Assembly (NCBI GenBank): GCA_963702765.1
Contig: CAVPEB010000028.1
Coordinates: 1 to 64,000 of the forward strand
Direction of reading: 5' to 3'
Origin: DATMNR01 sp963702765
Lineage (GTDB): Bacteria > Chloroflexota > Ktedonobacteria > Ktedonobacterales > Ktedonobacteraceae
Length of the DNA stretch: 64,000 bases
The translations under genes and the position numbers were made by a program. The stretch's first letter is position 1. Each line of letters begins with the position of its first letter. The notes below the pieces were generated by a model that saw nothing but the letters and a program-made list of their open reading frames with translations, was not told where the DNA came from and did not search any database. Shown here piece by piece: positions 28,804 to 39,170 of the stretch.

Positions 28804-29838
28804 ATGGCGGAAACAATCACTTCCGATATGATTATTCATGATGTTGTCACAAAACACCCGGAAACTGTCAAGGTTTTTCATGGACATGGACTTCCCTGTA
28901 CAGCTTGTGCTGTCGGTTCTCGTGAAAGTATCGCGGGAGGCGTGCGCACCCATCGCTTTCCACCCGAAAAGCAGGCGCTTTTACTCCAGGATCTAAATGC
29001 GGCTATCCACGGTGAACCAATCTCAGTTGCTCCTAAAAAGGCCCCCGTTGGGCGAGGCGTGCCCTTGACTATGGCTCCTGCTGGTAAAGATGGCGCGATC
29101 AAGCAGGTGATCGCCATTATGAGCGGCAAAGGTGGCGTTGGTAAATCACTCGTGACGGGTTTGCTGGCAGTTTCTCTCAGGAGCCAGGGATTACGCGTTG
29201 GAATTCTCGATGGTGACATTACTGGCCCTAGTATTGCGCGTATGTTCGGTACAAAAGGCCAGCCAGCTAAATCTGCGAACGGGGGTATCGAACCTCTGAT
29301 TAGTATGGGTGGCATTCGCGTCATGTCGATGAATATGTTCTTGGAAGATGAAAGTTCTCCCGTCATCTGGCGTGGACCGATGATTTCCGGAGCCATCAAA
29401 CAATTCTTCAGTGACGTTGAGTGGGGTCGGCTTGATTACTTGTTGGTCGACCTACCTCCGGGTACTTCTGATGCGCCAATGACCGTTTTGCAATCCCTGC
29501 CAGTTGACGGTATTGTTATCGTTTCCTCGCCACAATTGCTGGCGACAATGGTCGTAAAAAAATGCATCAATATGGTTCAGCAGCTCAAAGGAGTCATTGT
29601 AGGCGTCGTGGAGAATATGTCCTACTTTGAGACGCCTGATGGCGTGCGCTACGAGATATTCGGTCAAAGCAACGGCCCAGAGTTGGTCGATATGACGGGT
29701 GCTCCACTACTGGCTCAACTGCCCATTGATCCCGTTTTGACAAGCCTGTGCGATGCTGGACGCATTGAAGAGTATCGAGGCACCGCATATGAGATGCTTG
29801 CCGAGAATTTCGTCAAAACATTGAAAATAAAACGCTAG
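28804..29838 (+). CDS. Mrp/NBP35-type P-loop ATPase with N-terminal DUF1858
   Basis: 344 aa. Residues 1-70 form a DUF1858 domain (ITSDMIIHDVVTKHPETVKV, then HGLPCTACAVGSRESIAGG with a CxxC pair). The remainder is a Mrp/ApbC Fe-S carrier ATPase: MSGKGGVGKSLVTGLLAVSL (Walker A with deviant Lys), LDGDITGPSIARMFG, YLLVDLPPGTSDAPMTVLQS and VVENMSYFETPDGVRYEIFG. In usual Mrp proteins the VENMS loop is followed by CPxC for the bridging cluster; here it reads ETPDG, so those cysteines are absent. ATG 28804 preferred over TTG 28798. Confidence 0.9.
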   Translation: MAETITSDMIIHDVVTKHPETVKVFHGHGLPCTACAVGSRESIAGGVRTHRFPPEKQALLLQDLNAAIHGEPISVAPKKAPVGRGVPLTMAPAGKDGAIKQVIAIMSGKGGVGKSLVTGLLAVSLRSQGLRVGILDGDITGPSIARMFGTKGQPAKSANGGIEPLISMGGIRVMSMNMFLEDESSPVIWRGPMISGAIKQFFSDVEWGRLDYLLVDLPPGTSDAPMTVLQSLPVDGIVIVSSPQLLATMVVKKCINMVQQLKGVIVGVVENMSYFETPDGVRYEIFGQSNGPELVDMTGAPLLAQLPIDPVLTSLCDAGRIEEYRGTAYEMLAENFVKTLKIKR

Positions 29839-29851
29839 CGGTTGCTTTACC

Positions 29852-29893
29852 ATAGGGGCAAGCCATTCTTAAATAAAGCTGGCTTGCCCCTAT
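29852..29893. terminator. Hairpin between convergent genes
   Basis: Fourteen-bp perfect stem (ATAGGGGCAAGCCA and its complement) with a 14-nt loop, between the end of mrp and the stop of the VOC gene, which lies inside the stem. It could end transcription in both directions, but the T tract is weak. Confidence 0.6.
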
Positions 29894-30828
29894 TCTGTGT
29901 CCTGATGTAACACAATCGATGCGCCACAGGCATAATCGGGGTAAATCCATATCACAGGATGTGGAAGAGTTTGGTAAGTATACGTGACGCCGTGCTCATC
30001 GAGAAAACGGCGCGAAGCTTCCAAATTCTCAACAGCAAGGGTCATTCTACAGAGGCTTTCACCAAATTGTTTCAAATGCCTGGCCAGCGCTCCTGGCTCT
30101 GGCAAATGCTCGTAATCCACATCTTGATCTGCCTCAACGCTGAGAGGTAGAGCTTCAGCCAGCTCAAAACATTGACCCTGATCGTTGCCTCCAAGAGGAA
30201 ATGCTACAAGCATTGCATCCCAGCTATCAACTTCACCTGTGAATGAATCTGAGGGCTGTAATCCATAGATGTGCTGGAAACGCTGTGTAGCCTCGGCAAG
30301 ATCTGCAACTGCAACAGTTGCGCTGCGAACCTGCATGGCTCCTAGCGGGTGCTCAGGTGGATTTGTCCACCCGGCAAGGCGAAAACGCCGCTCTTCGCCT
30401 GCACTATCATGCTGTATGATGAATGGATAACGTTGTGTCAGGTCTGGACGCTCAACATCTATACGAGCCCAGCCACGTGTACGGCCATCGGCAGCTCTCA
30501 ATGATCCCGGAATCGGCCCCAGAATTGGGATGCCACGATCAATCATAGCCTTACTATCAGCGTCGATATCGTTTGATGCAAGAACAAAGTTGAGATATCC
30601 CTCGTAGTTAGTCAATCGATCCAGCAGACTTTGTTGTGCTTCTTCAGGATTGTAGATTGCCATAAGTTCCAGGTATGTATCACCGATCACAATAATACGA
30701 TTGGCAGTCCCACCAGTGGGATGAACCCCACCGCCTGAGACTGCCAATCCTAGTTTCTGGCTGAATTGTGTTGCAGCCTGATCTAAGTTATGTACACCGA
30801 TGATGACATGATCAATTGCTGTGAGCAT
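29890..30828 (-). CDS. Glyoxalase-like (VOC, Glyoxalase_3) protein
   Basis: 312 aa with two VOC-type halves: MLTAIDHVIIGVHNLDQAAT at the start with IVIGDTYLELMAIYN, and SATVAVADLAEATQRFQHIY in the second half. The conserved HPTGGTANRIIV stretch matches the Glyoxalase_3 subgroup. VOC proteins bind a divalent metal; the substrate cannot be told. Single gene, upstream of secF on the same strand. Confidence 0.8.
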   Translation of the reverse strand: MLTAIDHVIIGVHNLDQAATQFSQKLGLAVSGGGVHPTGGTANRIIVIGDTYLELMAIYNPEEAQQSLLDRLTNYEGYLNFVLASNDIDADSKAMIDRGIPILGPIPGSLRAADGRTRGWARIDVERPDLTQRYPFIIQHDSAGEERRFRLAGWTNPPEHPLGAMQVRSATVAVADLAEATQRFQHIYGLQPSDSFTGEVDSWDAMLVAFPLGGNDQGQCFELAEALPLSVEADQDVDYEHLPEPGALARHLKQFGESLCRMTLAVENLEASRRFLDEHGVTYTYQTLPHPVIWIYPDYACGASIVLHQDTE

Positions 30829-30903
30829 ACGTTCCTTTCAGCCTCCTGAGCCGTAGGCTAGCCATGTAGAGCGGCGTTGGTGGCTGTTTTCAATCATCGC
30901 CCA

Positions 30904-32371
30904 CTATCCTCGTGTGCGCGCCAGCTCGCGTTCCTCTTGCTTGTCTCGCTTATCAACATTGCGATCCCGGCGGAAGTAATGTCGAAGATTGAGTTCTCCT
31001 TTATCCCACATTACCAATATCATACTGGCATTGAAAATCGATGAGTAGGTCCCGCTAATGATACCTACTAACAAAGCCAGCGTGAATGGGCGAATAGATG
31101 GCGCCGCCAAACAGAGTAAGCGCGCTCAAGGTAAAGATTACGGTCAGTGACGTATTCAGTGAACGGGCCATAGTTTGCACCAGGCTGGCATTCACAACCT
31201 GGTCGAATGTTTCAGAGGTGCGACGTTGCATATTTTCTCGAATACGATCAAACACCACAATTGTGTCATGCACTGAGAAACCTACGACGGTCAACAATGC
31301 TGTGATAAACAGCGCATCTATCTGGAAGTTTATCAACCAGCCAAGAATTGAGAAAACACCTAGCACTACCAGTACGTCATGCAATAGTGCGACAATCGCG
31401 CTCGTTCCGTAACGCCATGGCCTATCTACCTTGCGAAACGAGAACCAAATCCACAGCAGGATGAACCCCGATGCTGCAAGAACAGCCAGGAAAGCATTTC
31501 GAGTAGTCTCTGATGCTACTGAACCAGAAACTACTGCTGTACTTAACTGCTGCATGTAGATACCATTATTGATAAAATGCGCCTGCATCTGGAGCAACTT
31601 GTTAGAGTTTAGCTCAGAACGAGTCAACAGGGTGACTGTTTGGGTTGTCGTTCCCTGCGTCACATCGACAACCTGAACAGGAATATTGGCAGGGTTAGGT
31701 TGGGTTGTAGGGGTTGTAGTCGGCGTTACTGTTGGTGTTACATCCAACAACTGGTCCTTGTCCACTCGCAGGTGTTGCACTGGCTTTGGCTGTCGGGGAC
31801 GCCGTTGGCGTATGTGTAGCTGTAGCAGTTGCTGTAGGTGTTGCTGCGGCTACAGTGGCAGATCCTTTGGTCGGATCAGATGTATCGCGGGAATCTTACT
31901 CAGTGTAGTTTGAATGTCATTGACATTAGGAGTGACACCGCTATTGAATTTCGTTGCTGTGGCAACCGTTACTGTCGCAAGTGTGATCCCTGCCCAGTCA
32001 CAGGTTGCAAGATCAGATTATCGATATTAATAGCAAGCTGAGAACCGTACTTTGCTTTCAAATCATTGGTAATTGTGTTCTGAACATTTGAGTCGATCTC
32101 TGTATTGAAGCGAATCCAGACAGTATCTCCGGCAACTAATTGAGGATTGTCACCGGTTACTATCTGCAAATCCTCTAATTTGAACGGTGCTACCAGAGCT
32201 GTCATTTCTGGGATAGTGACAGCTTTTTCAGGGCGGTACTCGACATTTGCGCCACCTACAAAGTCGATACCAACATTAAGACCCTTGAACGATCAAGGAG
32301 ATCGTACCAGGAACAATGATAATCAATGATATAAGAATAAACAGGTAACGTTTTCCGACAAGGTCAAACAC
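30904..32371 (-). pseudogene. secF: SecF protein-export membrane subunit, five frameshifts
   Basis: GTG 32371 after GAGAGG starts VFDLVGKRYLFILISLIIIV. Frame changes at about 32279, 31998, 31890, 31775 and 31100 are needed to read LNVGIDFVGGANVEYRPEKA, a long periplasmic part, the membrane block SAIVALLHDVLVVLGVFSIL, VVGFSVHDTIVVFDRIRENM, and the last segment SIRPFTLALLVGIISGTYSS. These are hallmark SecF motifs. The periplasmic loop holds an unusual Thr/Pro/Ala-rich stretch of about 60 residues. SecF is needed for efficient export, and the preceding secD is also broken, so sequencing error is likely. 25 bp from secD. Confidence 0.85.
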
Positions 32372-32396
32372 GGCTTTTTCCTCTCTACATTAAACA

Positions 32397-33789
32397 TCAA
32401 ACAGTGCTATTTCGCCGCGCAAGCGATGCCGAAGACGTAGCAATCGAGCCAGGAGGAAGCCCAAACAACGCTGGGTGACTGACTACACCGGTTGGCACAA
32501 GTAAATTCAAGAAGGTGCGTGTCACGACAACGGCTGTAAACATACTGATCAAAACACCCAGGAACAGCGTCGTGGCAAACCCAACGATAATCGTTGCACC
32601 AAAATTACTTCCGAAAGCGAAGAGTACCGCACATGTAATAAGCGTCGAGATATTGGAATCTCGAATAGATGGCCATGCACGCTTCCACCCTACATCAATA
32701 GCTGAGGAAAGGAGTCTTCCTGCGCGCAATTCTTCTTTGACTCGTTCAAAGATAAGCACGTTTGCATCTACTGCCATACCAATTGAAAGCACGAACCCCG
32801 TGATGCCTGCCAGTGAAAGCACAACACCGAGCAATTTGAAAACTGCAAAGGTGAATATTGCATATAGCATGAGTGCTACGTCAGCTAGTAAGCCTGGCAA
32901 TCGATAGTACAGGAGCATGAATAACATGACAATTCCCAGACCAATCGCTGCCGCAATCTCGCTTTTGACGATAGAGTCCTGGCCAAGAGTGGGTCCAACC
33001 GTTTCTATACTTGCAATCGTGAGCGGAATCTTTAATGCGCCATATTTTAACACCGTCACAATCTGCGTGGCCTGGTCGGTTGTAAAGTTTCCTGTGATTA
33101 CACCAGGTCCAGTGATCGCGTTTTGGATTACTGCAGACTCAATGACTTGTTTGTCTAGTGTGACTGTCAGGTACTGTCCAACATTTTGGCCGGTGAATGT
33201 TCCAAAACGACTTATGGCATCGCCTTGCATTTCGAAGCTAATTTGAGGTCTACCTGCCTGATCCTGGCTGACATATACCTGGCTAGAATCGAGATCGGCG
33301 CCTGTGAAGTGTGGTTTGCCGTTTGGATTATATTGCGTCGTATTGCGAAGGATCAAATGTTGAACCTATCGCAGCAGGTGAGGATCCAGTACTCCAGAAC
33401 TCAAGATTCCCCGTTTTTAGCAGTGAATTCACTTCTTCGGTCTGGTTTCCAACAAGTCCCGGTAGTTCTACAGAAAGGGCTGGTTGGCCATTGGTTGTGA
33501 TGATGCGAATGTTGGGTTCGCTTACTCCCAATCCACCATTCACGCGCTGTTCGATGTTATCACGAACTGCTGGCATTGCTTCATTGAGCGTTGCCGTATC
33601 GAAATGCCCATCTGGTACAAGTAAAGCGCTTACTCCACCCTGTAAGTCAAGTCCCAACTTTATCTGTGGTGGGTTGCTGATACCTAAAGCGGGTATATTT
33701 ATGCCGGGTGAATTTGGTAAGACAATATAGAATGCACTGGCTCCTAACAAAATAATGAAGAGGAGAAGTGCAAGAGTTCCTCGGCGCAT
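32397..33789 (-). pseudogene. secD: SecD protein-export membrane subunit, one frameshift
   Basis: From ATG 33789 (MRRGTLALLLFIILLGAS): PPQIKLGLDLQGGVSALLVP, the SecD signature, then a stop at 33328. A one-base frame change near 33335-33350, inside a short CGCAATA duplication, rejoins QYNPNGKPHFTGADLDSSQV, the base domain, and the membrane part with LLSLAGITGFVLSIGMAVDA then NVLIFERVKEELRAG. Total about 464 aa, normal for a short SecD. Forms an operon with secF. Confidence 0.9.
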
Positions 33790-34193
33790 AAGAATTTTAT
33801 CCCCTTATTTAATATCTATCGTCATAGACTTTAGCACACAAGTTGAAACAGACGTGGTGCATACACAATGATACATTTGATTTCTGTGCAGTATAGCATA
33901 GTTGTTTGTACGTTGCATATCCCAATTTGGTGCCAACGGATGACTTTCGTTCTATCCGTATATATACGCTAATGTAACTTACTGCGTTGTATTACGTAAG
34001 TTGAAAAGAGATTTCTCTCATTCCATACATTGGAAATTGTCTGAAATTCTGAAATCCAGTGAAGTGCATATGTAACATCAAACTGTTACAATAGAGATTG
34101 CAAACGTCGAAGTTTCTCTCCGATTTTCTTAAGCCGAACAAGTCAAGCCTATTTTTTTAATGTCTTTTTCTTTTTTAAGGAGCAATAGAACCA
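33790..34193. other. Divergent promoter region secD / ABC transporter
   Basis: About 400 AT-rich bases between two divergent operons. Both promoters should be here. Only the ribosome site AAGGAG before the ABC gene is clear. No gene seen. Confidence 0.4.
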
Positions 34194-34943
34194 GTGCAAG
34201 AACATACAACTGCGGTAAATACTTCTCAGCAAGATTCAAATAGCAAAATTGTTATGGATGTGCGTGATATCACGAAGAGCCTGCCTCTGGGTCGCGAACG
34301 CATCGAAATTTTAAAAGGCATCAGCTTCCAGATTATGAGCGGAGAATTCGTCTCCATCATGGGACCATCCGGCTCAGGAAAAAGCACGCTTTTGGGGATC
34401 ATCGCAGGGTTAGACAATCCTACAAGTGGACAGGTTTTCATCGATGGGATCGACATTACCACAATGAGTGAAGGTAAGCTGGCTTCTGTGCGTAACAACA
34501 AAATTGGCATGGTTTTCCAGGCTTTTAACCTTATTCCAACCTTGACAGCTCAGGAGAATGTAGAGGTGCCGCTGTATGTTGGTAAGCATAAAGGCTCTCC
34601 ATCGGAGCGCTCTAAAGAACTTCTGGCTCTTGTAGGACTCTCACACCGTCTGAATCACAGGCCAAATCAGCTATCTGGTGGTGAGCAGCAGCGTGTTGCC
34701 ATCGCCCGAGCTTTGGCCACCGACCCCGCCTTTGTCCTGGCCGATGAGCCGACTGGAAACCTTGATGCAAAAAATAGCGAGAATGTGCTACAACTGATAG
34801 CGTTCTTGCGCGCTCAGACAGGCAAAACCTTTATAATCGCAACGCATGATCAAAATGTCGCTGCACATGCTGGCCGTATAATTCGTCTCCTGGATGGGAA
34901 AATTGCTTCCATTGAAAATGCAGTTGGGAGCGTCAGTCAATGA
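34194..34943 (+). CDS. ABC transporter ATPase, LolD/MacB type
   Basis: 249 aa from GTG 34194. Walker A GPSGSGKSTLLGIIAG, Q-loop MVFQAFNLIPTLTAQENVEV, signature LSGGEQQRVAIARALATDP, Walker B FVLADEPTGNLDAKN and the H-loop IIATHDQNVA. The MVFQAFNLIPTLTAQENVEVPL pattern is typical of the LolD/MacB/FtsE group that drives FtsX-type permeases for lipoprotein or peptide extrusion. Its stop overlaps the permease start by 4 bp, so the two form one transporter. Confidence 0.92.
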   Translation: MQEHTTAVNTSQQDSNSKIVMDVRDITKSLPLGRERIEILKGISFQIMSGEFVSIMGPSGSGKSTLLGIIAGLDNPTSGQVFIDGIDITTMSEGKLASVRNNKIGMVFQAFNLIPTLTAQENVEVPLYVGKHKGSPSERSKELLALVGLSHRLNHRPNQLSGGEQQRVAIARALATDPAFVLADEPTGNLDAKNSENVLQLIAFLRAQTGKTFIIATHDQNVAAHAGRIIRLLDGKIASIENAVGSVSQ

Positions 34944-35075
34944 AAACCTCGATGTATTTCAATTACACGACGCGCTCGTTGCTGCGTGGCGGCCAGCGCA
35001 CGATATTGGCTGTGTTTTGTGTGGCAGTGGGAGTAATGGCAATTGTCGCTCTCCAACTCGTAGGGTTGCTAACAT

Positions 35076-35346
35076 TTGACGAACACCTGTTCCTATGCTC
35101 TACTTTCTTTATGTTTGATGCACAAGTAATGCATTCCTGGCCTGAGTGATCAGGCCAGAAATCTGGGTCGTATATCGGTCCAGATCTGCGGCGCGCGGCG
35201 CGCCCGCAACAGGCTGATCGCGGCTTGCCCACATGCAGTGGGAACAAAGTGAGCAGTATCCTGCGCTGTGCTCGCGACATCTGCGAGGAGAGTCTAGGAT
35301 AGTACTCCCTTTCAGCAACGATTAATGGTGAATAATGCTCTCACAA
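35076..35346. other. Extra 271 bp between IS element 1 and the permease
   Basis: Neither permease nor a known part of the IS. Contains a hairpin with an 8-bp stem at 35138-35157 (TGGCCTGA arms) and a terminal mini-hairpin GAACAGGTGTTC on the minus strand. A minus-strand frame across it reads AADLDRYTTQISGLITQARN, which could be coding sequence carried from a former site. Confidence 0.45.
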
Positions 35347-35560
35347 CTGAGACCTCCCCGGCCTAAAAGGCGTGGGGGTTCCTGTTGCTCATCCAACGCT
35401 TCCTTGTTCTCCGTCAGGAAAACAAGGCTCTTGGTGGGGATAGGCAGGACTTTCGAGCCGACGCGCTCGAGCACAGGCAGCTTTGCCAGAAGCCGACACG
35501 CCCATGCTTTGGGGCAAGGTTTGCCCCTCATTCGCACGTTGTTGTATCCCTTCCATCACG
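35347..35560 (-). ncRNA. Candidate omega-RNA (reRNA) of TnpB element 1
   Basis: On the minus strand the end of tnpB runs into GGAACCCCCACGCC, a TTTTAGGC loop, then GGGGAGGTCTCAG, the same terminal hairpin as at the end of element 2. In TnpB systems the omega-RNA overlaps the 3-prime end of tnpB and ends at the element boundary, with the guide read from the flank. Limits are estimated. Confidence 0.45.
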
Positions 35561-36963
35561 GCTCGCAGACGCGGCTCCGCATCTTCCCAGACAGACTGGG
35601 TGACAGAGGGAATGGTTTGCTCTGGTTCCAGGTAGGCCAGCAGGAATGCTGAGTACAGGTCACGCTGCACCGGCCCGCATCCACATGCACAGCGATGCCA
35701 TCGCTGTGATCTGGGTTTCTTCACATAGCGCCCACACTGATGGCAATACTGTGAGAGTTTGGTCTGGGAGGCAGAGACTTCACTCAGGGATCCGCCAGTT
35801 TTCGCAACTATGCGGGCCAGATGTACTACAAACATCCCTGGAGCGCGAAGTCCGATGCTTCGACCATACTGTTTCTGCCATCCTTTGAACGAAGTTTTCT
35901 CTATGTTGATCGTCTTGCCCATCTTGACGATAGCATGAGCTAACTTGCCATGTAGGCTCTTACGATGGGCTGCGAGTCTGCGCTCTGTATTAGCGTACTG
36001 TTGCCTGGTTGCTTTGTACTGTTTGCTCTCTTTCCAGCGTAAGCGGGTCTTGCCATGCTTCTTCACACGCCTTTTCTCGTCGTAGTTCTCGGGATTGTTG
36101 GCGCGTCTCTGGCGGTCCATCTTGCGCTGCAATCGTCGTTTTTCGCGGGCATTGGTCTCAAGTTCCTGACAGAAGGTGACGAGATCGGCCTTGCCTTCGC
36201 GTGACACAATGGCAAGCGTCTGGGGGCCGATATCCAGGCCAACCGTCTCGACGCCAGTCTTCTCATGCTTTTTCTTCGTGAAAGCATGGCCCTCTAAGAC
36301 GAGCTGTACGTAGTACCGATTTCCATCACAATCAGCTCCTTGCGCCTGTGTGCTGGGTGCCTTGCGCCGAATCAGGCGGACATACTTGATCTTGTGGCGT
36401 AGACCATGCTGCACAACCGGATCATGCCAGTCGATGAGAGCCGGAATAACTTGCTCATTCCAGAGCAGGAAGCCGCCATCGCCCGCATTGGGGTCGAGCA
36501 CGAAGCGCAGGCCGACGTCGTTGCGCTTGCCAGCCACGCTGTCAATGCCGCGCCCTTTGCTTCTGAATCGCACCCGTTTGGCTTTGCCCACGGCCACGCG
36601 ATTGACGGCTTGATAGGCCCGTGTGGCGAGCGTCTGCGCCATCGTGCTCTCGATGTGGTCGGCAATCCACGAGACGCGGGCAGCTTTGGCGTACTCATGC
36701 AGTTCGTATTCCGAAAAGTGATACGTCTTGCGCAGTGCAGAGAAGGCTTGTGCTCGTTCCTGTTTGCGCGTCCGTGGGATGGCACGCGCCTGTGCCCATG
36801 CCGGATCGTTGCGCATGCAGCGCAGACGTTTGTTCGCTTCCGAGAGCAGAGCGTTATACAGACACCGAGCCGCTTCCAGGTGCGCACGCACATGACGCTC
36901 CTTGGCCCAATCCACACGGAGAGGCAATTCGAGGAGAAAAGTCGGGGTCTTCGCTCGCTTCAT
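35389..36963 (-). CDS. tnpB: TnpB RNA-guided nuclease (element 1), intact
   Basis: 524 aa. N-terminal OrfB-type helical domain, then a RuvC-like nuclease with all three acidic residues: D244 in VGLDIGPQTLAI, E355 in INIEKTSFKGW, D435 in VQRDLYSAFL. A zinc ribbon (CHQC at 407-410 and CAC near 425-427) lies before the last Asp. LRAPGMFVVHLARIV is typical. The C-terminal 85 residues form a tail that overlaps the candidate omega-RNA. Predicted to make RNA-guided cuts next to the TTAC-type target motif, which would favour element retention. Confidence 0.92.
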   Translation of the reverse strand: MKRAKTPTFLLELPLRVDWAKERHVRAHLEAARCLYNALLSEANKRLRCMRNDPAWAQARAIPRTRKQERAQAFSALRKTYHFSEYELHEYAKAARVSWIADHIESTMAQTLATRAYQAVNRVAVGKAKRVRFRSKGRGIDSVAGKRNDVGLRFVLDPNAGDGGFLLWNEQVIPALIDWHDPVVQHGLRHKIKYVRLIRRKAPSTQAQGADCDGNRYYVQLVLEGHAFTKKKHEKTGVETVGLDIGPQTLAIVSREGKADLVTFCQELETNAREKRRLQRKMDRQRRANNPENYDEKRRVKKHGKTRLRWKESKQYKATRQQYANTERRLAAHRKSLHGKLAHAIVKMGKTINIEKTSFKGWQKQYGRSIGLRAPGMFVVHLARIVAKTGGSLSEVSASQTKLSQYCHQCGRYVKKPRSQRWHRCACGCGPVQRDLYSAFLLAYLEPEQTIPSVTQSVWEDAEPRLRAVMEGIQQRANEGQTLPQSMGVSASGKAACARARRLESPAYPHQEPCFPDGEQGSVG

Positions 36964-39170
36964 GGTGCTCCGCCTCTTCAGAGATGTGATGATGCTTCGT
37001 TACTAGTCAACTTCTTTGAAGAATATATGTTCTAATGATACCATGACAGGCGTTTCCCGTCAAGCCTAGGGGACTGCATTTTCCTCCCCGCTCCGCCTTT
37101 CAAGGAACGGCGGTTCATCCCCGGTCATTGCAATGACCGGGGCTTTCCCACTCGGCTTTCTGTAATGTGCGTGACGCTAATGGTGGTGATGTTGCTATAA
37201 CTTCTCAAACCAGGCCATTCACATCGGATGACCTCAGCTTTTTCAGTCAGCTCAAAAATAATGGAACTATTACAAACTTCACTGCTGTGACTAGCGCTAC
37301 CGGATCTACCACAAATTCGACTTCGGTAACCAATTCTTTTTCCGTGTTATCTGTTGACCCGAGCAGTTATCCAATCGTAACATCTCCTACCTTCGTTAAC
37401 CCGAGCAATGGCAGCATCTCAGGCCTGCTTACTGGTAACGGAGTGATCGTGGACACAGTCTTTGCTGATCAATATGGTAAGAAAGTAGGTGATACACTTA
37501 CTGTTCATGTCGGTTCGCGAACGGGTGGGAATGAACGCGCAATGGATGTGAAGATAGTAGGAATTGCTACGGATTCGGGCACTCTGGCTCAGTCCAGCGG
37601 CGTAATGCTCGTTTCCAGCGAATTTTATAACGCCGCTTCTCCTAATGCTCCAGTCTACTTCGATACTGTCTATGTCACAACGACTGACCAGGCTCATACT
37701 GACCAGGCGGTGAAAGCAATCAATGCGCAATTCCCACTGGCGACGACACAAACGGCCGCTGATGCGCTGAAATCGCAGCAGAGCCTTGTCGATTTCATTA
37801 AGAAATTTCTGGAAATTGCCGGATTGTTGGCTCTGCTCATCGGTGGTGTCGGAATTGTGAACACCATGCAAGTATTGCTTTCCAGGCGTAAGATCGAGAT
37901 AGCTATGCTTAAAACAACAGGCTATCGACGTCGGGATCTCTACTTGCTCTTTGGTTTAGAAGCTGGCCTGTTAGGATTTGTGGGTGGTGTCATTGGTGCT
38001 CTGGCAGCGACCGGTGTGAGTTTCCTTGTACGAAACCTGGTACAGCAAACATTCAACATCAACATTCCATTCATTTTGGATCCAATAACATTAGCGGGTG
38101 GCGTTTTAATCGGCCTTATCACGGCGTTGATCTTTGGGTTGATGCCAATTGTACAGGCGGGAAATATACGTCCATTGAATGTCATCCGGGAATTGCCAGA
38201 AGGCAGCCGCACGGGGAGCATCTTACTGACAATTGCCCTGCTTATTATTCTTTCTGTGCTGTTTTGTTTGTTAGCTATTGTTGTCCTCAACGATGTCGTA
38301 TTGGGCATCAGTGCGGTCTACGGTGCATTCATTTTCCTTGGCTTGCTAAGCATATTCTTTGGCTTAGTAGTGCTTCTGGTGAGCATACTGCCAGTACCAG
38401 AACGTTTCAATATCAAATACCTGGTCATGCTAGTTATTGGTGTAGTCCTTGCTGTGTTGATAGCCCAGGTCTTACCAACTTTCGGCTATTTACTGCTCGG
38501 ACTTATGGCGCTAGGATTTGTGGTTGTTTTGTTACCTCGCACCTGGAAGTCAAACACGAAAATAGCGTTGCGTAACGTCGGCCGCCAGCGGGCGCGTACA
38601 ACTACAACATTACTGGCGCTGTTTGTCGGCATCTTCACTATTGGCTTGATTCTGGTGCTTGGGCAAGATTTGCGCGATAAGATCAATAATTCCCTGGCTA
38701 CCAGTTTAAACTATAATGTGATTGCTATTGCAGGCAATAATGATGCGAATGTTTTGCAATCCCAATTGGGAACCATTCCGGGCCTGACAAAGCATACCCA
38801 GAATACAATTGCCTCTACTTCCCCGGCGGCTATCAATGATCAACCAATAGCTGAAGTTCTGAGAGATGTCCCATCTGGTTTTTCTATTCAAAGTTTAGGG
38901 CGTGAGGGTGTCGTCGAGTCCTTAAGTGGTGTTGAAGGCTACGATGTGGCAAATGGCCATATACCCGATACCAATAACTTGACTATTACAAAAAGTCGGA
39001 CTTGAAAGCCCCTGTGATTTATCCAGGGGATGAAAAGTCGTTCCTTTGTTGGTGGAGAAGAAGGGTGGACCCCAAGCGAAACCGCTCTCGGAGGGTTTGA
39101 CTGCCTGGCGGAGATGTGTTACTATAGAGAATATACGTTCTATCCAAGAGAAGCAACAAGAGAACGGTCT

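Larger units (their letters stand above)
35076..37161 (-). mobile_element. IS200/IS605-type element 1 (TnpB only), in the permease gene
   Basis: In tnpB orientation (minus strand) the host target ATTAC lies at 37162-37166 and the left end starts AGAAAGCCGAGTGGGAAAGC, followed by a 24-bp palindrome (37119-37142). The left end matches that of element 2 (AAAAGTCGG, then GAAAGCCCC, hairpin, GGGGATGAA). The permease frame fixes the other end at 35076, next to TCAA, but the conserved right-end hairpin lies at 35347-35386, so 35076-35346 is extra (see findings). No TnpA transposase is encoded. Confidence 0.75.

Noticed and set aside
29852..29893. Riboswitch
   Set aside because: A simple hairpin between convergent gene ends; a terminator is the simpler reading.
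34963..35280. Separate minus-strand gene at the left side of TnpB element 1
   Set aside because: It spans permease coding and foreign sequence, so it cannot be one native gene, although part of it may be a transduced fragment.
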